Shown piece after piece: positions 52,201-64,000 of a stretch of DNA of 64,000 nt. Each line of letters opens with the position of its first letter. Position 1 is the stretch's first letter. Source of the stretch: Pegea sp. RAD2-039 (Eukaryota > Chordata > Thaliacea > Salpida > Salpidae); NCBI GenBank assembly GCA_034620365.1, contig JAQGEQ010000003.1, positions 248,001 to 312,000 of the forward strand. Reading direction: 5' to 3'. Under the pieces are notes generated by a model. That model saw only the letters and a program-made list of their open reading frames with translations, had not been told where the DNA came from and did no database searches. The position numbers and the translations under genes are program-made.

Positions 52201-55200
52201 GTTTGTTTGTTACGATTGTTGTTGTTTGTTACGATTGTTGCTTGTTTGTTACGATTGTTGCTTGTTTGTTACGATTGTTGTTTGTTACGATTGTTGTTTG
52301 TTTGTTACGATTGTTGTTTGTTACGATTGTTGCTTGTTTGTTACGATTGTTGTTTGTTTGTTACGATTGTTGCTTGTTTGTTACGATTGTTGTTTGTTTG
52401 TTACGATTGTTGTTTGTTACGATTGTTGCTTGTTTGTTACGATTGTTGTTTGTTTGTTTGTTTGTTACGATTGTTGCTTGTTTGTTACGATTGTTGTTCG
52501 TTTGTTACGATTGTTGTTTGTTTGTTACGATTGTTGCTTGTTTGTTACGATTGTTGTTTGTTACGATTGTTGTTTGTTACGATTGTTGCTTGTTACGATT
52601 GTTGTTCGTTTGTTACGATTGTTGTTTGTTTGTTACGATTGTTGTTGTTTGTTACGATTGTTGCTTGTTTGTTACGATTGTTGCTTGTTTGTTACGATTG
52701 TTGTTTGTTACGATTGTTGTTTGTTTGTTACGATTGTTGTTTGTTACGATTGTTGCTTGTTTGTTACGATTGTTGTTTGTTTGTTACGATTGTTGCTTGT
52801 TTGTTACGATTGTTGTTTGTTTGTTACGATTGTTGCTTGTTTGTTACGATTGTTGCTTGTTTGTTATGATTGTTGCTGTTTATTACGATTGTTGTTTGTT
52901 ACGATTGTTGTTCGTTTTTACGATTGTTGTTTGTTACGATTGTTGTTTGTTACGATTGTTGTTTGTTTGTTATTACGGTTGTTGTTTGTTTGTTACGATT
53001 GTTGTTTGTTTGTTACGATTGTTGTTTGTTACGATTGTTGTTTGTTTGTTACGATTGTTGTTCGTTTTTACGATTGTTGTTTGTTACGATTGTTGCTTGT
53101 TACGATTGTTGTTTGTTACGATTGTTGTTTGTTACGATTGTTGTTTATTACGATTGTTGCTTGTTTGTTACGATTCTTGTTTGTTTGTTACGATTGTTGT
53201 TTGTTTGTTACGATTGTTGCTTGTTACGATTGTTGTTTGTTACGATTGTTGTTTGTTACGATTGTTGTTCGTTTGTTACGATTGTTGTTTGTTTATTACG
53301 ATTGTTGCTTGTTTGTTACGATTCTTGTTTGTTTGTTACGATTGTTGTTTGTTTGTTACGATTGCTGTTTGTTTGTTACGATTGTTGTTTGTTACGATTG
53401 TTGTTTGTTTGTTACGATTGTTGTTCGTTTTTACGATTGTTGTTTGTTACGATTGTTGCTTGTTACGATTGTTGTTTGTTACGATTGTTGTTTGTTACGA
53501 TTGTTGTTTATTACGATTGTTGCTTGTTTGTTACGATTCTTGTTTGTTTGTTACGATTGTTGTTTGTTTGTTACGATTGCTGTTTGTTACGATTGTTGTT
53601 TGTTATGATTGTTGTTTGTTACGATTGTTGTTTGTTTGTTACGATTGTTGTTTGTTACGATTGTTGTTTGTTTGTTACGATTGTTGTTCGTTTTTACGAT
53701 TGTTGTTTGTTACGATTGTTGCTTGTTACGATTGTTGTTTGTTACGATTGTTGTTTGTTACGATTGTTGTTTATTACGATTGTTGCTTGTTTGTTACGAT
53801 TCTTGTTTGTTTGTTACGATTGTTGTTTGTTTGTTACGATTGCTGTTTGTTACGATTGTTGTTTGTTTGTTACGATTGTTGTTTTTACGATTGTTGTTTT
53901 TACGATTGTTGTTTGCTATGATTGTTGTTTGTTATGATTGTTGTTTGTTTATTACGATTGTTGTTTGTTTGTTACGATTGTTGTTTGTTTGTTACGATTG
54001 TTGTTTGTTTGTTACGATTGTTGTTTGTTTGTTACGATTGTTGTTTGTTATGATTGTTGTTTGTTTGTTACGATTGTTGCTTGTTTGTTACGATTGTTGC
54101 TTGTTTGTTACGATTGTTGTTTGTTATGATTGTTGTTTGTTACGATTGTTGCTTGTTTGTTACGATTGTTGTTGTTACGATTGTTGTTTGTTATGATTGT
54201 TGTTTGTTATGATTGTTGTTTGTTTATTACTATTGTTGTTTGTTTGTTACGATTGTTGTTTGTTTGTTACGATTGTTGTTTGTTTGTTACGATTGTTGTT
54301 TGTTTGTTACGATTGTTGTTTGTTACGATTGTTGTTTGTTTGTTACGATTGTTGCTTGTTTGTTACGATTGTTGTTTGTTTGTTACGACTGTTGTTTGTT
54401 TGTTACGATTGTTGTTTGTTACGATTGTTGTTTGTTTGTTACGATTGTTGTTTGTTTGTTACGATTGTTGTTTGTTACGATTGTTGTTTGTTTGTTACGA
54501 TTGTTGTTTGTTTGTTACGATTGTTGTTTGTTTGTTACGATTGTTGTTTGTTTGTTACGATTGTTGTTTGTTACGATTGTTGTTTGTTACGATTGTTGTT
54601 TGTTACGATTGTTGTTTGTTTGTTACGATTGTTGTTTGTTACGATTGTTGTTTATTACGATTGTTGTTTGTTACGATTGTTGCTTGTTTGTTACGATTGT
54701 TGTTTGTTATGATTGTTGTTTGTTACGATTGTTGTTTGTTACGATTGTTGCTTGTTTGTTACGATTGTTGCTTGTTTGTTATGATTGTTGTTTGTTATGA
54801 TTGTTGTTTGTTTATTACGATTGTTGTTTATTACGATTGTTGTTTTTACGATTGTTGTTTGCTATGATTGTTGTTTGTTTGTTACGATTGTTGTTTGTTA
54901 CGATTGTTGTTTATTACGATTGTTGTTTGTTACGATTGTTGCTTGTTTGTTACGATTGTTGTTTGTTATGATTGTTGTTTGTTACGATTGTTGTTTGTTA
55001 CGATTGTTGCTTGTTTGTTACGATTGTTGCTTGTTTGTTATGATTGTTGTTTGTTATGATTGTTGTTTGTTTATTACGATTGTTGTTTGTTTATTACGAT
55101 TGTTGTTTATTACGATTGTTGTTTTTACGATTGTTGTTTGCTATGATTGTTGTTTGTTATGATTGTTGTTTGTTATTACGATTGTAGTTTACTTTTTTAT

Positions 55201-58000
55201 GTTGTTCTTTAATTTGCTTTTTAATGTCACAAATATCTTCATTTGTTTGTCAGCATCGGAAATTTTTCCTTTTTTATCTCACATTTCTTTAAATTTTGTT
55301 ATTGAGTTTCTTTGTAAACTAACTGATGTTGTGACAATTACTAAAATAACTTTACATTTATTGTATATAAAATTTTTATTTATTTATATTTATTACAATC
55401 TTATTTGTAACTTAATCTTATAAATAATTCGTTTTGTTCATTAATCAAATCCTGTTTTTCAGGTAAACACAACACATGTGGTTAGAAATGCTCACCAGTC
55501 AGGAACAGATACATCTTCTATTCAATTTTCACATTTAAATCAAAGTATCTTTTGTACTCGTGGTGGAGATGATACAGTTAAATTATGGGATTTGAGGAAA
55601 TTAAAAGATCCAGTTGCAAGCGCTTGTGATATTCCTAATTATTTTTCTGGGTTAGATTTTAACTTTTATACAAAAATCAGTTTAAAATAGACAACTAATT
55701 ATTAAACCAACCTAGCAACCATCTAACTAACCTAGCAACCATCTAACTAACCTAACAACCATCTAACCAACCCAGCAACCATCTAACTAACCTAACAACC
55801 ATCTAACCAACCTAGCAACCATCTAACCAACCTAGCAACCATCTAACCAACCTAGCAACCATCTAACCAACCTAGCAACCATCTAACCAACCTAGCAACC
55901 ATCTAACTAACCTAGCAACCATCTAACCAACCTAGCAACCATCTAACTAACCTAACAACCATCTAACCAACCTCTAACCAACCTAGCAACCATCTAACCA
56001 ACCTAGCAACCATCTAACCAACCTAGCAACCATCTAACTAACCTAGCAACCATCTAACCAACCTAGCAACCATCTAACTAACCTAACAACCATCTAACCA
56101 ACCTAGCAACCATCTAACCAACCTAGCAACCATCTAACCAACCTAGCAACCATCTAACTAACCTAACAACCATCTAACTAACCTAGCAACCATCTAACCA
56201 ACCCAGCAACCATCTAACCAACCTAGCAACCATCTAACTAACCTAACAACCATCTAACCAACCTAGCAACCATCTAACCAACCTAGCAACCATCTAACCA
56301 ACCTAGCAACCATCTAACCTAGCAACCATCTAGCAACCATCTAACCAACCTAGCAACCATCTAACCAACCTAGCAACCATATAACCAACCTAGCAACCAT
56401 CTAACCAACCTAGCAACCATATAACTAACCTAGCAACCATCTAACCAACCTAGCAACCATCTAACCAACCTAGCAACCATCTAGCCAACCTAGCAACCAT
56501 CTTTATTTTTTCAGTACAAACTGCACTTTTAGTCCAAACGACAAAATGTTGATGACCGGTTGCTCAGTAAAACGAGACGAAGAAAAAAAAGGAAAGTTGG
56601 TTTTCTTGGACACAACTAATCTGGAAATCGTCAACGAATTAGAAGTTGCGCAAACAGTAAGTGTCGCGTAGCAACCAACTGACGTCATCATCTGTCTACT
56701 GACGTCATCACTTCTCGTAGAGTATCATCAGAAGCTTTTGGCATCCAAAAATAAATCAAATTTTCGCGACAACAGCTCAGGGTAAAGTTCATGTTCTCTA
56801 CGATCCAATAAAAAGCGTTCGTGGCGCGAAGCTGTGTGTTGTCAAGCGACGAAAGAAAACTAATCACATCGAAATGGTTGCCAGGCAACGAATTATCACA
56901 CGTATGACGTCACATATCGATGATGACGTCATAAATGATAAAATTCTCTTCCGCAGCTTATTCGCTTCCTTTGTATCGCGAGGATCGCGAAAAATCAACG
57001 AAAAAGCGATTAGAGAAAGATCGTAAAGATCCAATCAAATCTCATCGCCCTCAACCACCTCTAAATTCACGTGGAGGTAAGTCTAGACGATTTTTTAGTT
57101 GTGGCGCCATCTAGTGGATGTTTTTTAGGTGCTGGAGGACGTTTGAAAGCTCATGGAAGCACTTTAGCTTCATTTGTGATGAAGAGTATCGCTAAAGACA
57201 CATTTGATGACACTAATCCACGAGAAGCTATATTACGTCACGATGACGCTGCTAAAAAGAATCCACAATGGATTACGCATGCCTACCAGAAGTAAGTTGT
57301 TGCTGGGTGATTTGTGAATTGTTGCTAGGTGATTTGTGAATTGTTGCTAGGTGATTTGTTAATTGTTGCTAGGTGGTTTGTGAATTGTTGCTAGGTGATT
57401 TGTGAATTGTTGCTAGGTGATTTGTGAATTGTTGCTAGGTGGCTTGTGAATTGTTGCTAGGTGGTTTGTGAATTGTTGCTAGGTGGCTTGTGAATTGTTG
57501 CTAGGTGGTTTGTGAATTGTTGCTAGGTGATTTGTGAATTGTTGCTAGGTGATTTGTGAATTGTTGCTAGGTGATTTGTGAGTGGTTGCTAGGTGATTTG
57601 TGAATTGTTGCTAGGTGATTTGTGAATTGTTGCTAGGTGATTTGTGAATTGTTGCTAGGTGGCTTGTGAATTGTTGCTAGGTGGTTTGTGAATTGTTGCT
57701 AGGTGATTTGTGAATTGTTGCTAGGTGATTTGTGTTGCTAGGTGATTTGTGAATTGTTGCTAGGTGATTTGTGAATTGTTGCTAGGTGATTTGTGAATTG
57801 TTGCTAGGTGATTTGTGATTTGTGAATTGTTGCTAGGTGATTTGTAAACATTTGATTTGTTTAGAACACAACCGAAGACAATTTTTCAACCATTTGAAGA
57901 TCCAAATATAGAAGAAGAAGATGAGAACAGTCATGTGATAGTCGGATCGAACAAAAAACCTGAAACTGAAGAACCATCTCCTAAGAGACATAAATTTTAA
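49299..58000 (+). CDS. WDR70: WDR70 (WD-repeat protein 70) with minisatellite-filled introns
   Basis: Nuclear WD40 protein linked to CRL4 ubiquitin ligase and histone H2B ubiquitination in DNA repair. Exons 49299-49443, 49725-49794, 49852-50041, 50097-50290, 50534-50687, 51236-51358, 51410-51541, 55463-55650, 56515-56656, 56721-56901, 56957-57076, 57129-57291, 57865-58000; phases agree; 645 residues (human 654). Markers: MGFGGFGKKSRKFD, acidic IGPPIP repeats, VSGGQDFNMKFWDLAGM, AKVYDRDGYELLQCVKGDQY, GHTAMLNDGCWNP, NDGTIRTWDV, GTDTSSIQFS, GGDDTVKLWDLRK, GAKLCVVKRRKK, DDTNPREAILRHDDAA, KTQPKTIFQPFEDP. The donor after exon 3 (GTCCTA) is weak; a GTGGCA donor 18 nt on also keeps frame. Introns 5, 7, 8 and 12 are tandem arrays. 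Confidence 0.93.
50697..51230 (+). repeat. Minisatellite filling WDR70 intron 5 (AG-free, pyrimidine-rich)
   Basis: About 530 nt of alternating blocks TCTTCTAATCTTCA and TCTTCTGATCTTCA, with a few TCTTGATC variants. It starts within 10 nt of the donor GTAAGT and runs to the acceptor CATCTAG. No AG dinucleotide occurs between the donor and the true acceptor. Each block carries a branch-point-like CTAAT or CTGAT inside a pyrimidine tract. Confidence 0.97.
51545..55187 (+). repeat. 3.6-kb minisatellite in WDR70 intron 7
   Basis: Roughly 200 copies of a 16- or 20-nt unit (GTTACGATTGTTGTTT, or the same with an extra GTTT), plus rarer variants with GCTT, GTTC, TATT, ATGATT or GATTCTT. It begins four bases after the exon 7 donor. 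Higher-order structure is visible: ACGATTGTTGTTGTTT recurs 423 nt apart (52212, 52635), and variant pairs at 53424/53687 and 53533/53796 are both 263 nt apart, so whole blocks were duplicated. The unit has almost no AG and only one C, in a CpG. Confidence 0.97.
55704..56502 (+). repeat. 20-bp minisatellite in WDR70 intron 8
   Basis: About 40 copies of CTAACCAACCTAGCAACCAT with CTAACTAACC and CTAACAACC variants and a few indels. The array ends right before the true acceptor (TTTATTTTTTCAG, 56514). Each unit contains CTAAC, an ideal branch-point match, and a TAG. The core ACCTAGCAAC is the reverse complement of the intron 12 core. Confidence 0.97.
57297..57846 (+). repeat. 22-bp minisatellite in WDR70 intron 12
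   Basis: About 25 copies of a 22-nt unit containing TTGCTAGGTGATTTGTGAA, with GGCTTG and GGTTTG variants. It starts just after the donor GTAAGTTGTTGCTGGGTG, which itself looks like a degenerate first unit, and runs to about 20 nt before the acceptor TTGTTTAG. Each unit has AG|GTGATT, a donor-like sequence. Confidence 0.97.
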
Positions 58001-61000
58001 ATTTATTCGATTTTAAATCGTTTTTTTTTTTGTAAAGTTTCTTCAAAAAAATGAAACTAAATTTGAGTTTAACATAATTCAATAATTAAAAGCTTTTTAT
58101 CAAAGATTCACTAAAAATTCAATTTTAATTTAAAATTATAAATTATTAGTGATTTATAAATATATATCTAAATAAATCTCCATTTGAAACATTTTTTGAT
58201 GATTTGTAAATTAGGTAATTACAATTTGAAATTTCTAAATTTAGAACAAAAATCTTTTTGAGTTTCTTTCTTATTTTTAGCTTCAACTTTTAATCAAATA
58301 ATTGTTCTGATTGAGAAAGAAAAAAGTTCTAAAAATTTATTTCATAAAAAGCTTTTTGTTTAAATTGTTTAATTCTGATTAAGATCAAAAAACGTTTACT
58401 ACAAAATACAAGTTTATTCAAAAACAAAATTATGAAAGAACATTTATAAGAAAAAATTGATGGAAGATTTTGATAAAAATTATTTTCAAACTAAAAAAAA
58501 AAGCTAAAGATTTCGAATAAAATATCAATTTAAGTTTATAAATAAAAGAATTATTGTATTTATCGTTTAGAGATTTAGTTGTTTACAAACATTTTATAAA
58601 AGCATCAAGTGTTTAGTCATTTTAAAATTAGCAAAATGTTTCAAACTTATTCAATTTAAAAAGTAATTTTTGGTTTTATACAAACCTTTTGGTTAATTAT
58701 ATCAACAATTATAAGTTTTAAAAAAGAAATCGTTCTTGAATTATGTAATTTCTTTAGATATAATCAAAAAAACTTTGTTTTGAAATATAGGAGAAATAGT
58801 GAAGTGTGTTCTTGTCATCAATTATATGATGAAGTATCAGACTTATTTGATGATTAAATAAAAGCATTGAATAAATTTTCAATCACAAAACTAAAAATAC
58901 AATCTGACTTTTTACTTAATCATTTATATTGTAAAAAGTAGGAGGATTGTTATAGAAGCAGGTTTAATAAAATAAAACTCTTTTCTAAATTCTTTTAATT
59001 ATTTTCGATATGATTAACTTTCACAAAAGTTTTCTCCTGTAACTAACTAAAACATTTTAGTTGAAGAGGTTTTCAAACACTCAAAATTCTTTTAACAAGA
59101 ACTTGAGAGAATTTTTACATTTCAATTTCTATTTTATTAGAAATATTTAAATTTTTTTTTGTTTTGCAATTGACCGAAAAAACTTTTATGAATTGAATTA
59201 CAGATTTTCACTTTGATGAACAGAAACTATTCTGGTATTATTAAACCGATTTATGTAAATTCTATTTAAATGAGATATATGTAAAATTATTTTATACTAG
59301 ATAAATAACATTTTTAAAATAATAAATAAATCTTGATATAAACAGTTGAAAGTAATCATTCATATCATAAAGTGTTCTGATTGATTGATGAAATTTAGAG
59401 ATAAAGTTATCAAATTAAACTTCTTAATCTGATCAAGTAAACTCCTTAGACAAATCCATCATCACATTTTTTTTAAAAACATTTTTATAAACCAACAAGT
59501 AACAAAATTAAACATTAGTAAGTTACTATGTTTAGAATGTATAAAATGGTTAACCAAAAAACTGAATATTTAATTTAAATTTTGTTTAAATGTTATATAT
59601 AACCTCTTTATGGTCTAAATAAATATTAAAGTTAAAAAAATTTTAAAAATAGAAAGAAATTTATAAGATTTAATACTCTAATTTTTGTATTTAGATAAAA
59701 ATTTGTTAAAAAATTTATGATTTTAAAGTCTTAGATAAAATATCCAGTTACTTAATTCATTTTAAATATCAAATCAACAAACCATTAAAAAAAAATTCAC
59801 TTTTTGACATTTCAAAGCTTTTTTGATAATAAAATGATAGAATGAGGTTAAAAACATTTAAATAATTCCTTGACTAATCTAAAATTAACATACTCAAAAA
59901 AATCTTTGTAGTGATGACGTCATATAGTGTCACGTGATTGGTTGTCTTGTTATCTAGATAAATTTGTTAAAAAGTTATATGAAGTAGTCTTATGGTTGAT
60001 CAAAGAGCTCTTAGATAATGTTTTTACAATATATATATTATCAAAATTCAGTGATTAAAGCTTAGAAATATTTTAAAATGTGAAATTAAAGGAATATTTT
60101 TCTATTTTTATCATAAATTTCACTTCTTATTTCACTTACTAGAAACCCAATATACAAAAAACAAGCTTAATTTTTTAAATCAAATAATCTAATTCTATCT
60201 TTCATTGATAATCTGTCTAATTTAAGATCAAAACATAAATCTTTTTCTAAAAACTAAAATTACGTCTTCTCAAAAGACTTTGATCAAATAGGAAATGAAA
60301 TAATATTTCTATTTATATCCTTTAATTCCAAACAAAACTAAACCTAAAAAAAAGGAAAAAAATTAAATGAAAGTATCGCTGGGCTTTTTTGGGTGTAGAA
60401 ATAATCCAATCTAGAACTTTTATAGAATGAAACAATTTCTATTTGTACATTTTTATAACTTAATCTAATCATTTTTGATATAATTAGTTGATAGTAGAAT
60501 TAGGTTTAAAAAATTATAAAAACAATACTGACATTGAAAATCTATTTTAAATTAATTTCAAAATTAAAAATTTATTAAAAAATTTAAAAATATAAACATT
60601 GTATTTATTTACAATCTAATTATTGAATAATAAAAACCAAAACTTGATGGTTAGATTATGAAGAGTTTCAAGAAACAACACTTTATCATCAAGTTTGTCA
60701 TTTTCTAAAATTAAAGATCTTAAATTCACATCGATTCAAACCTGAATCATTTAATAGATGCAATATCTGTTGTAATTCTATATTTTTATAAATTTTAGTT
60801 CTACAGACCATGAATTTGTAATAACCGTAGACATTTAGTTTTATAATTTCGTTTAGAAGGAGAATTTTTCAAACGGTGGTTTCATTAGCTTACTTTCAAA
60901 TTTGTATTTTTGATTATTACCTACTTGCTTGTAAAATCTTCTTAGTCTAATTTCAGTTTTTACAAATTATCTAAATTATTTTTCAATATTTTTGTATTTT

Positions 61001-64000
61001 AAATTTAAACGTTTTCAGTTTAGTGAACCTTTTTGAATATTTTAAGAAAATGTTTTTAGAAAATTTATTTTATTTAACAAAAAATATTAAATCATTCTAT
61101 ATTTTCATTTGTAACTTTTTTAAGTAAAAAGTAGTGTTGTCATATTACTTTTTTAAAAAATGCTTTTTGAATTATTAAACAAATTATCTGAAGATATTTT
61201 TCAGAATCTAAATTTTATTAAAATATTTTTTCGTGACTTTAAAAAAATTATTTTTTTTCTTAAAATATAAATATTGAAAATTATGTATTAAATTCAAATA
61301 AATCATCTTTTTGAAATATTACGTTTTTAAAGTTTAGTATATTTGATTTATGTTTCTTTTTAGAGTTGATTCGAATGAAATTTTAATAAAATTACAAAAA
61401 ATCTGAAAACAATTTCACAAAAGTACAAATAGAATTATTAATAAAATTTTATTAATTTCAATATTCGTTATTCAGATGAAAAAAAAATCAATAATTTATT
61501 TTGTTAGAAATAAATTAAAACAAAAATTCATCTTTTTATTTACAAACAAACTTTTAATCCAAAGGAGAAAACCTTTTAAGTTAATCTTTCAAACGATTAT
61601 ATCAAAAAATATTAAACAAATGAATTTAAAGCTTTTTAGCACGTATAAACAGGAACTTCTGACTTAAGATTAAAAGCTTTTCTTACAGATATAAGCTAAT
61701 AGAATGTAATTATCTAACCTTTCCTAGAAATATTTTGAATGATATCCTTTCCTTTAATCAATTTCCTAAACCGGTTACACTAAAATGCCTTTGTTGTTTT
61801 TTCAAGCGTAAAAAAATTTGGGTGCTCAAAGAGGGATTTTTCTTATTAATTCACAGCGAGTGGAGATATAACCAAAAATAAATAAACCTTCTATTTTATT
61901 AAATAATCATTCACTATAAAAATTTTAAATGTGATTATTAACTCATATAGATGTAAAAAAGGATCTTAAGTTTTTCCTTTTAGTAATAAAATTGATTTAA
62001 GTTGATTTTAAATAGCTCTAGAGTTCGATGCCATCTCTAGACACTGAGTTGCAGACCAGTAAGCAACAAATCTGGGGACCCATGTAGGAAATAGTTGATT
62101 CCATGCTAGTTTAGTTACGATTTCTGCAAATGACTTTTTTTGAAAACTTTGACTCTCATAATACTTGATATCGATAATTTAACTGAAAATAAAATATTTT
62201 AAATTTTATTATCTAGTATAAAATTCATTTAAAGAAAATTTTCAAGCTGCATAAAATTTCTAATTAGTGACAATTGTTTATTTTCAATCAAGTCCTTCAA
62301 TTACGATCTTCCTTAAAAATCAAATTATTCTAAAGAGCATTTTTTCACAAATAATTTTTTACAAATTTTTTAAACAAAAATCACAAAAAATAAAAAATTT
62401 GTTTCAACTATTTGTTTATTATCGAGTCTAACTACGCGTTGATTGCCATGACAACCAAAGCCAGTCACCTAGGTCAGGTGTAGCCCAAAGCTGAAAATTT
62501 ATGTAGATTAGATTGGTTCGACATGTTGACCTTAATTGAGTTGATTTATTTAACACTGAAAAATTTTGTTGGCTAATATAAACAGGTTTTGATGTTTTGA
62601 AAACTGTGTAAAATTGTCTATTTAAAAAATTGATTAGTGGTCCAGGGTTTGATGTATGTAGTAGCAGCCTAATTAAAAATGAAAATATGAATAAATTTAA
62701 AAAAATATTATTTCATTAAATACTTTGAATTAATATTAAAAAAAATTTGAATAAATTTAGTGACTTTCAAATATTTCAAATTCCAATTTAATAAACGGCC
62801 AATTTTGTTACATGACTATTAAAAATGGAAATTGTTTTGCAGCCAGGAGTAACTTTCAAAAAAAACGGAAATAATATAAAGCAATTATCACATCGAAACA
62901 GGTGCTTCAAAAAAAACGTTTATATAAATGTGAATAATAAAAAAATCTAAATAAATAGTTCAAATAAAAAGCTTCAATTAACCTATTAATAAGATGAAAA
63001 CTATGGGAAAAATATTTCAAAGTATTTATTGATTGGTTTAAGTTAAAGTGATTTCAGAATTTTGTTTGTTTATAAGCTATTAAGAAATGTTGTTAAAGTT
63101 TCTGATAAACAAATTTGAATCCCTTAAAATGTATTATTTTTAAAATATCAAAACTTTCTTTCATATTAATTATAAATTTATGGTTAATTATTAAGTTGAT
63201 ATCATTTTTATAAAATTAATTACATCATGAAAGCTCAAATAATGACAAAGAATTTATTTTAAGTAAGCTAAGATTGACAGAATTTTAATTTTTTTGTATT
63301 TTTTCTCTACCAGCATTACATCATGAACATTTCCTTACTATCGTTTCAAATATTGAACCTAAGATATTAACACCTTTAGTATAATGAAAGCATTCAATAT
63401 TAAATGAATAAAATCTTCTTATTTAACTTTGATAATAAATCTCGAACTATTGTTCTAACTTCTTATATTTAATCTGAAATTTTTACTTGTAAAATACTTG
63501 ATGTTTAAGTTGAAATTATTTCTGATTAATATAATCCTTGGTATTTTTTTTTTCTAAATTGAACAAAGCTTTTATTGATTTATAAATTAAATTGACAGAT
63601 ATTAAATATCTAATTCGATGGTTTATTTGATGTTTAAAAGTTTTGATAAATTACAAAACTTGTTACAGCTTTTTCAGTAAATAAACCAGCTTAAAAATAT
63701 TGATTTATAATATTTAAATGTCTGTAAAATCCAATTAAACGAATAATTAAAGAACCAAATATCGTAAAGTTTATTACATCATTCTTTTTATAAACAAAGG
63801 AAGTATATTTAAAATGATTTCTTTTTTCAAATTAATAAAATACTGACAATGTGAGTTTATAAAACAAAAGTCCTTTTATTGTTTACTTTTTGATTAGAAG
63901 TCATAAATAAAAACACAATTTTGATGAACTGATGATAGTTGAAATTGTTATCTAATCAAGTTGGTGAGTATTTTTTACCACAAACATAGCTAAAAGTTAA
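58001..64000. other. 6-kb AT-rich region without recognisable genes
   Basis: No convincing exon on either strand; the few ORFs are short, Lys/Phe/Ile-rich and typical of random AT-rich DNA. Less AT-rich islands at 62010-62115 and 62425-62500 may be old insertions: the first has GAGTTCGATGCC, B-box-like, and the second an RFX X-box-like ATTGCCATGACAAC at 62442-62455. A TGACGTCA sits at 59915-59922. Confidence 0.45.

Noticed and set aside
51377-55423. Very long forward ORFs (up to about 800 codons) rich in Cys, Leu, Val, Tyr, Asp
   Set aside because: They are translations of the intron 7 minisatellite in all three frames. The repeat unit has no stop codon, and the WDR70 exons on either side splice across it in phase.
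50697-57846. CRISPR-like appearance of the regular repeats
   Set aside because: There are no unique spacers; units are contiguous tandem copies inside introns of a eukaryotic gene.
61476-61667. 63-residue ORF near the right end
   Set aside because: Lys/Phe/Leu-rich low-complexity translation of AT-rich DNA with no supporting signal.

Overview
The window is AT-rich nuclear DNA from an invertebrate animal. Spliceosomal introns with GT/AG ends are everywhere, and the gene set is animal-like: Porcupine, vesicular GABA/glycine transporter, SPATA7, FAAP24, TMEM145, mitochondrial IDH3A. I cannot name the species. A GH9 cellulase with CBM2-like modules and probable spliced-leader trans-splicing would suit a tunicate or another marine invertebrate, but that is inference.

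Layout. 1-8373 is a minus-strand cluster, transcribed in the order POLDIP2, FAAP24, TIMM29, COG4, TMEM145 (the last runs off the left edge). 9.4-11.1 kb is LINE and SINE debris. 11.7-16.6 kb is a 15-exon secreted cellulase with a sushi domain, two CBM2-like modules and a GH9 domain (minus). 17.5-20.6 kb is a poly(A)-binding-protein-like gene with eight RRMs (minus). 20.7-22.5 kb is SINE/LINE. 23.0-27.1 kb is SPATA7 (plus), with an unrelated ORF nested in one intron and an in-frame coding minisatellite. 27.6-32.3 kb is SLC32A1/VIAAT (minus). 37.1-39.7 kb is an unrecognised coiled-coil gene (plus). 41.8-42.9 kb is IDH3A (plus), 44.2-45.7 kb a LINE (minus), 46.7-48.3 kb Porcupine (plus). 48.8-58.0 kb is a tight PFDN5-WDR70 pair (plus). 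58-64 kb has no gene that I can see.

Exon models for the multi-exon genes were built by hand. Every junction was checked for GT/AG ends, reading phase and agreement with the remembered family sequence.

Most unusual points: (1) the eight-RRM PABP gene is two complete seven-exon, four-RRM units with the same intron-phase series, an internal whole-gene duplication; (2) four WDR70 introns are filled almost wall to wall by four different minisatellites, and two of them have reverse-complementary unit cores that could pair across exons 9-12; (3) nearly every gene has a 3' splice-site-like sequence just before its ATG, and two gene pairs are only 83-93 nt apart, suggesting SL trans-splicing and operons; (4) a tRNA-derived SINE shares its 3' tail with the resident LINE; (5) the palindrome TGACGTCA is strongly over-represented around SPATA7 and WDR70.
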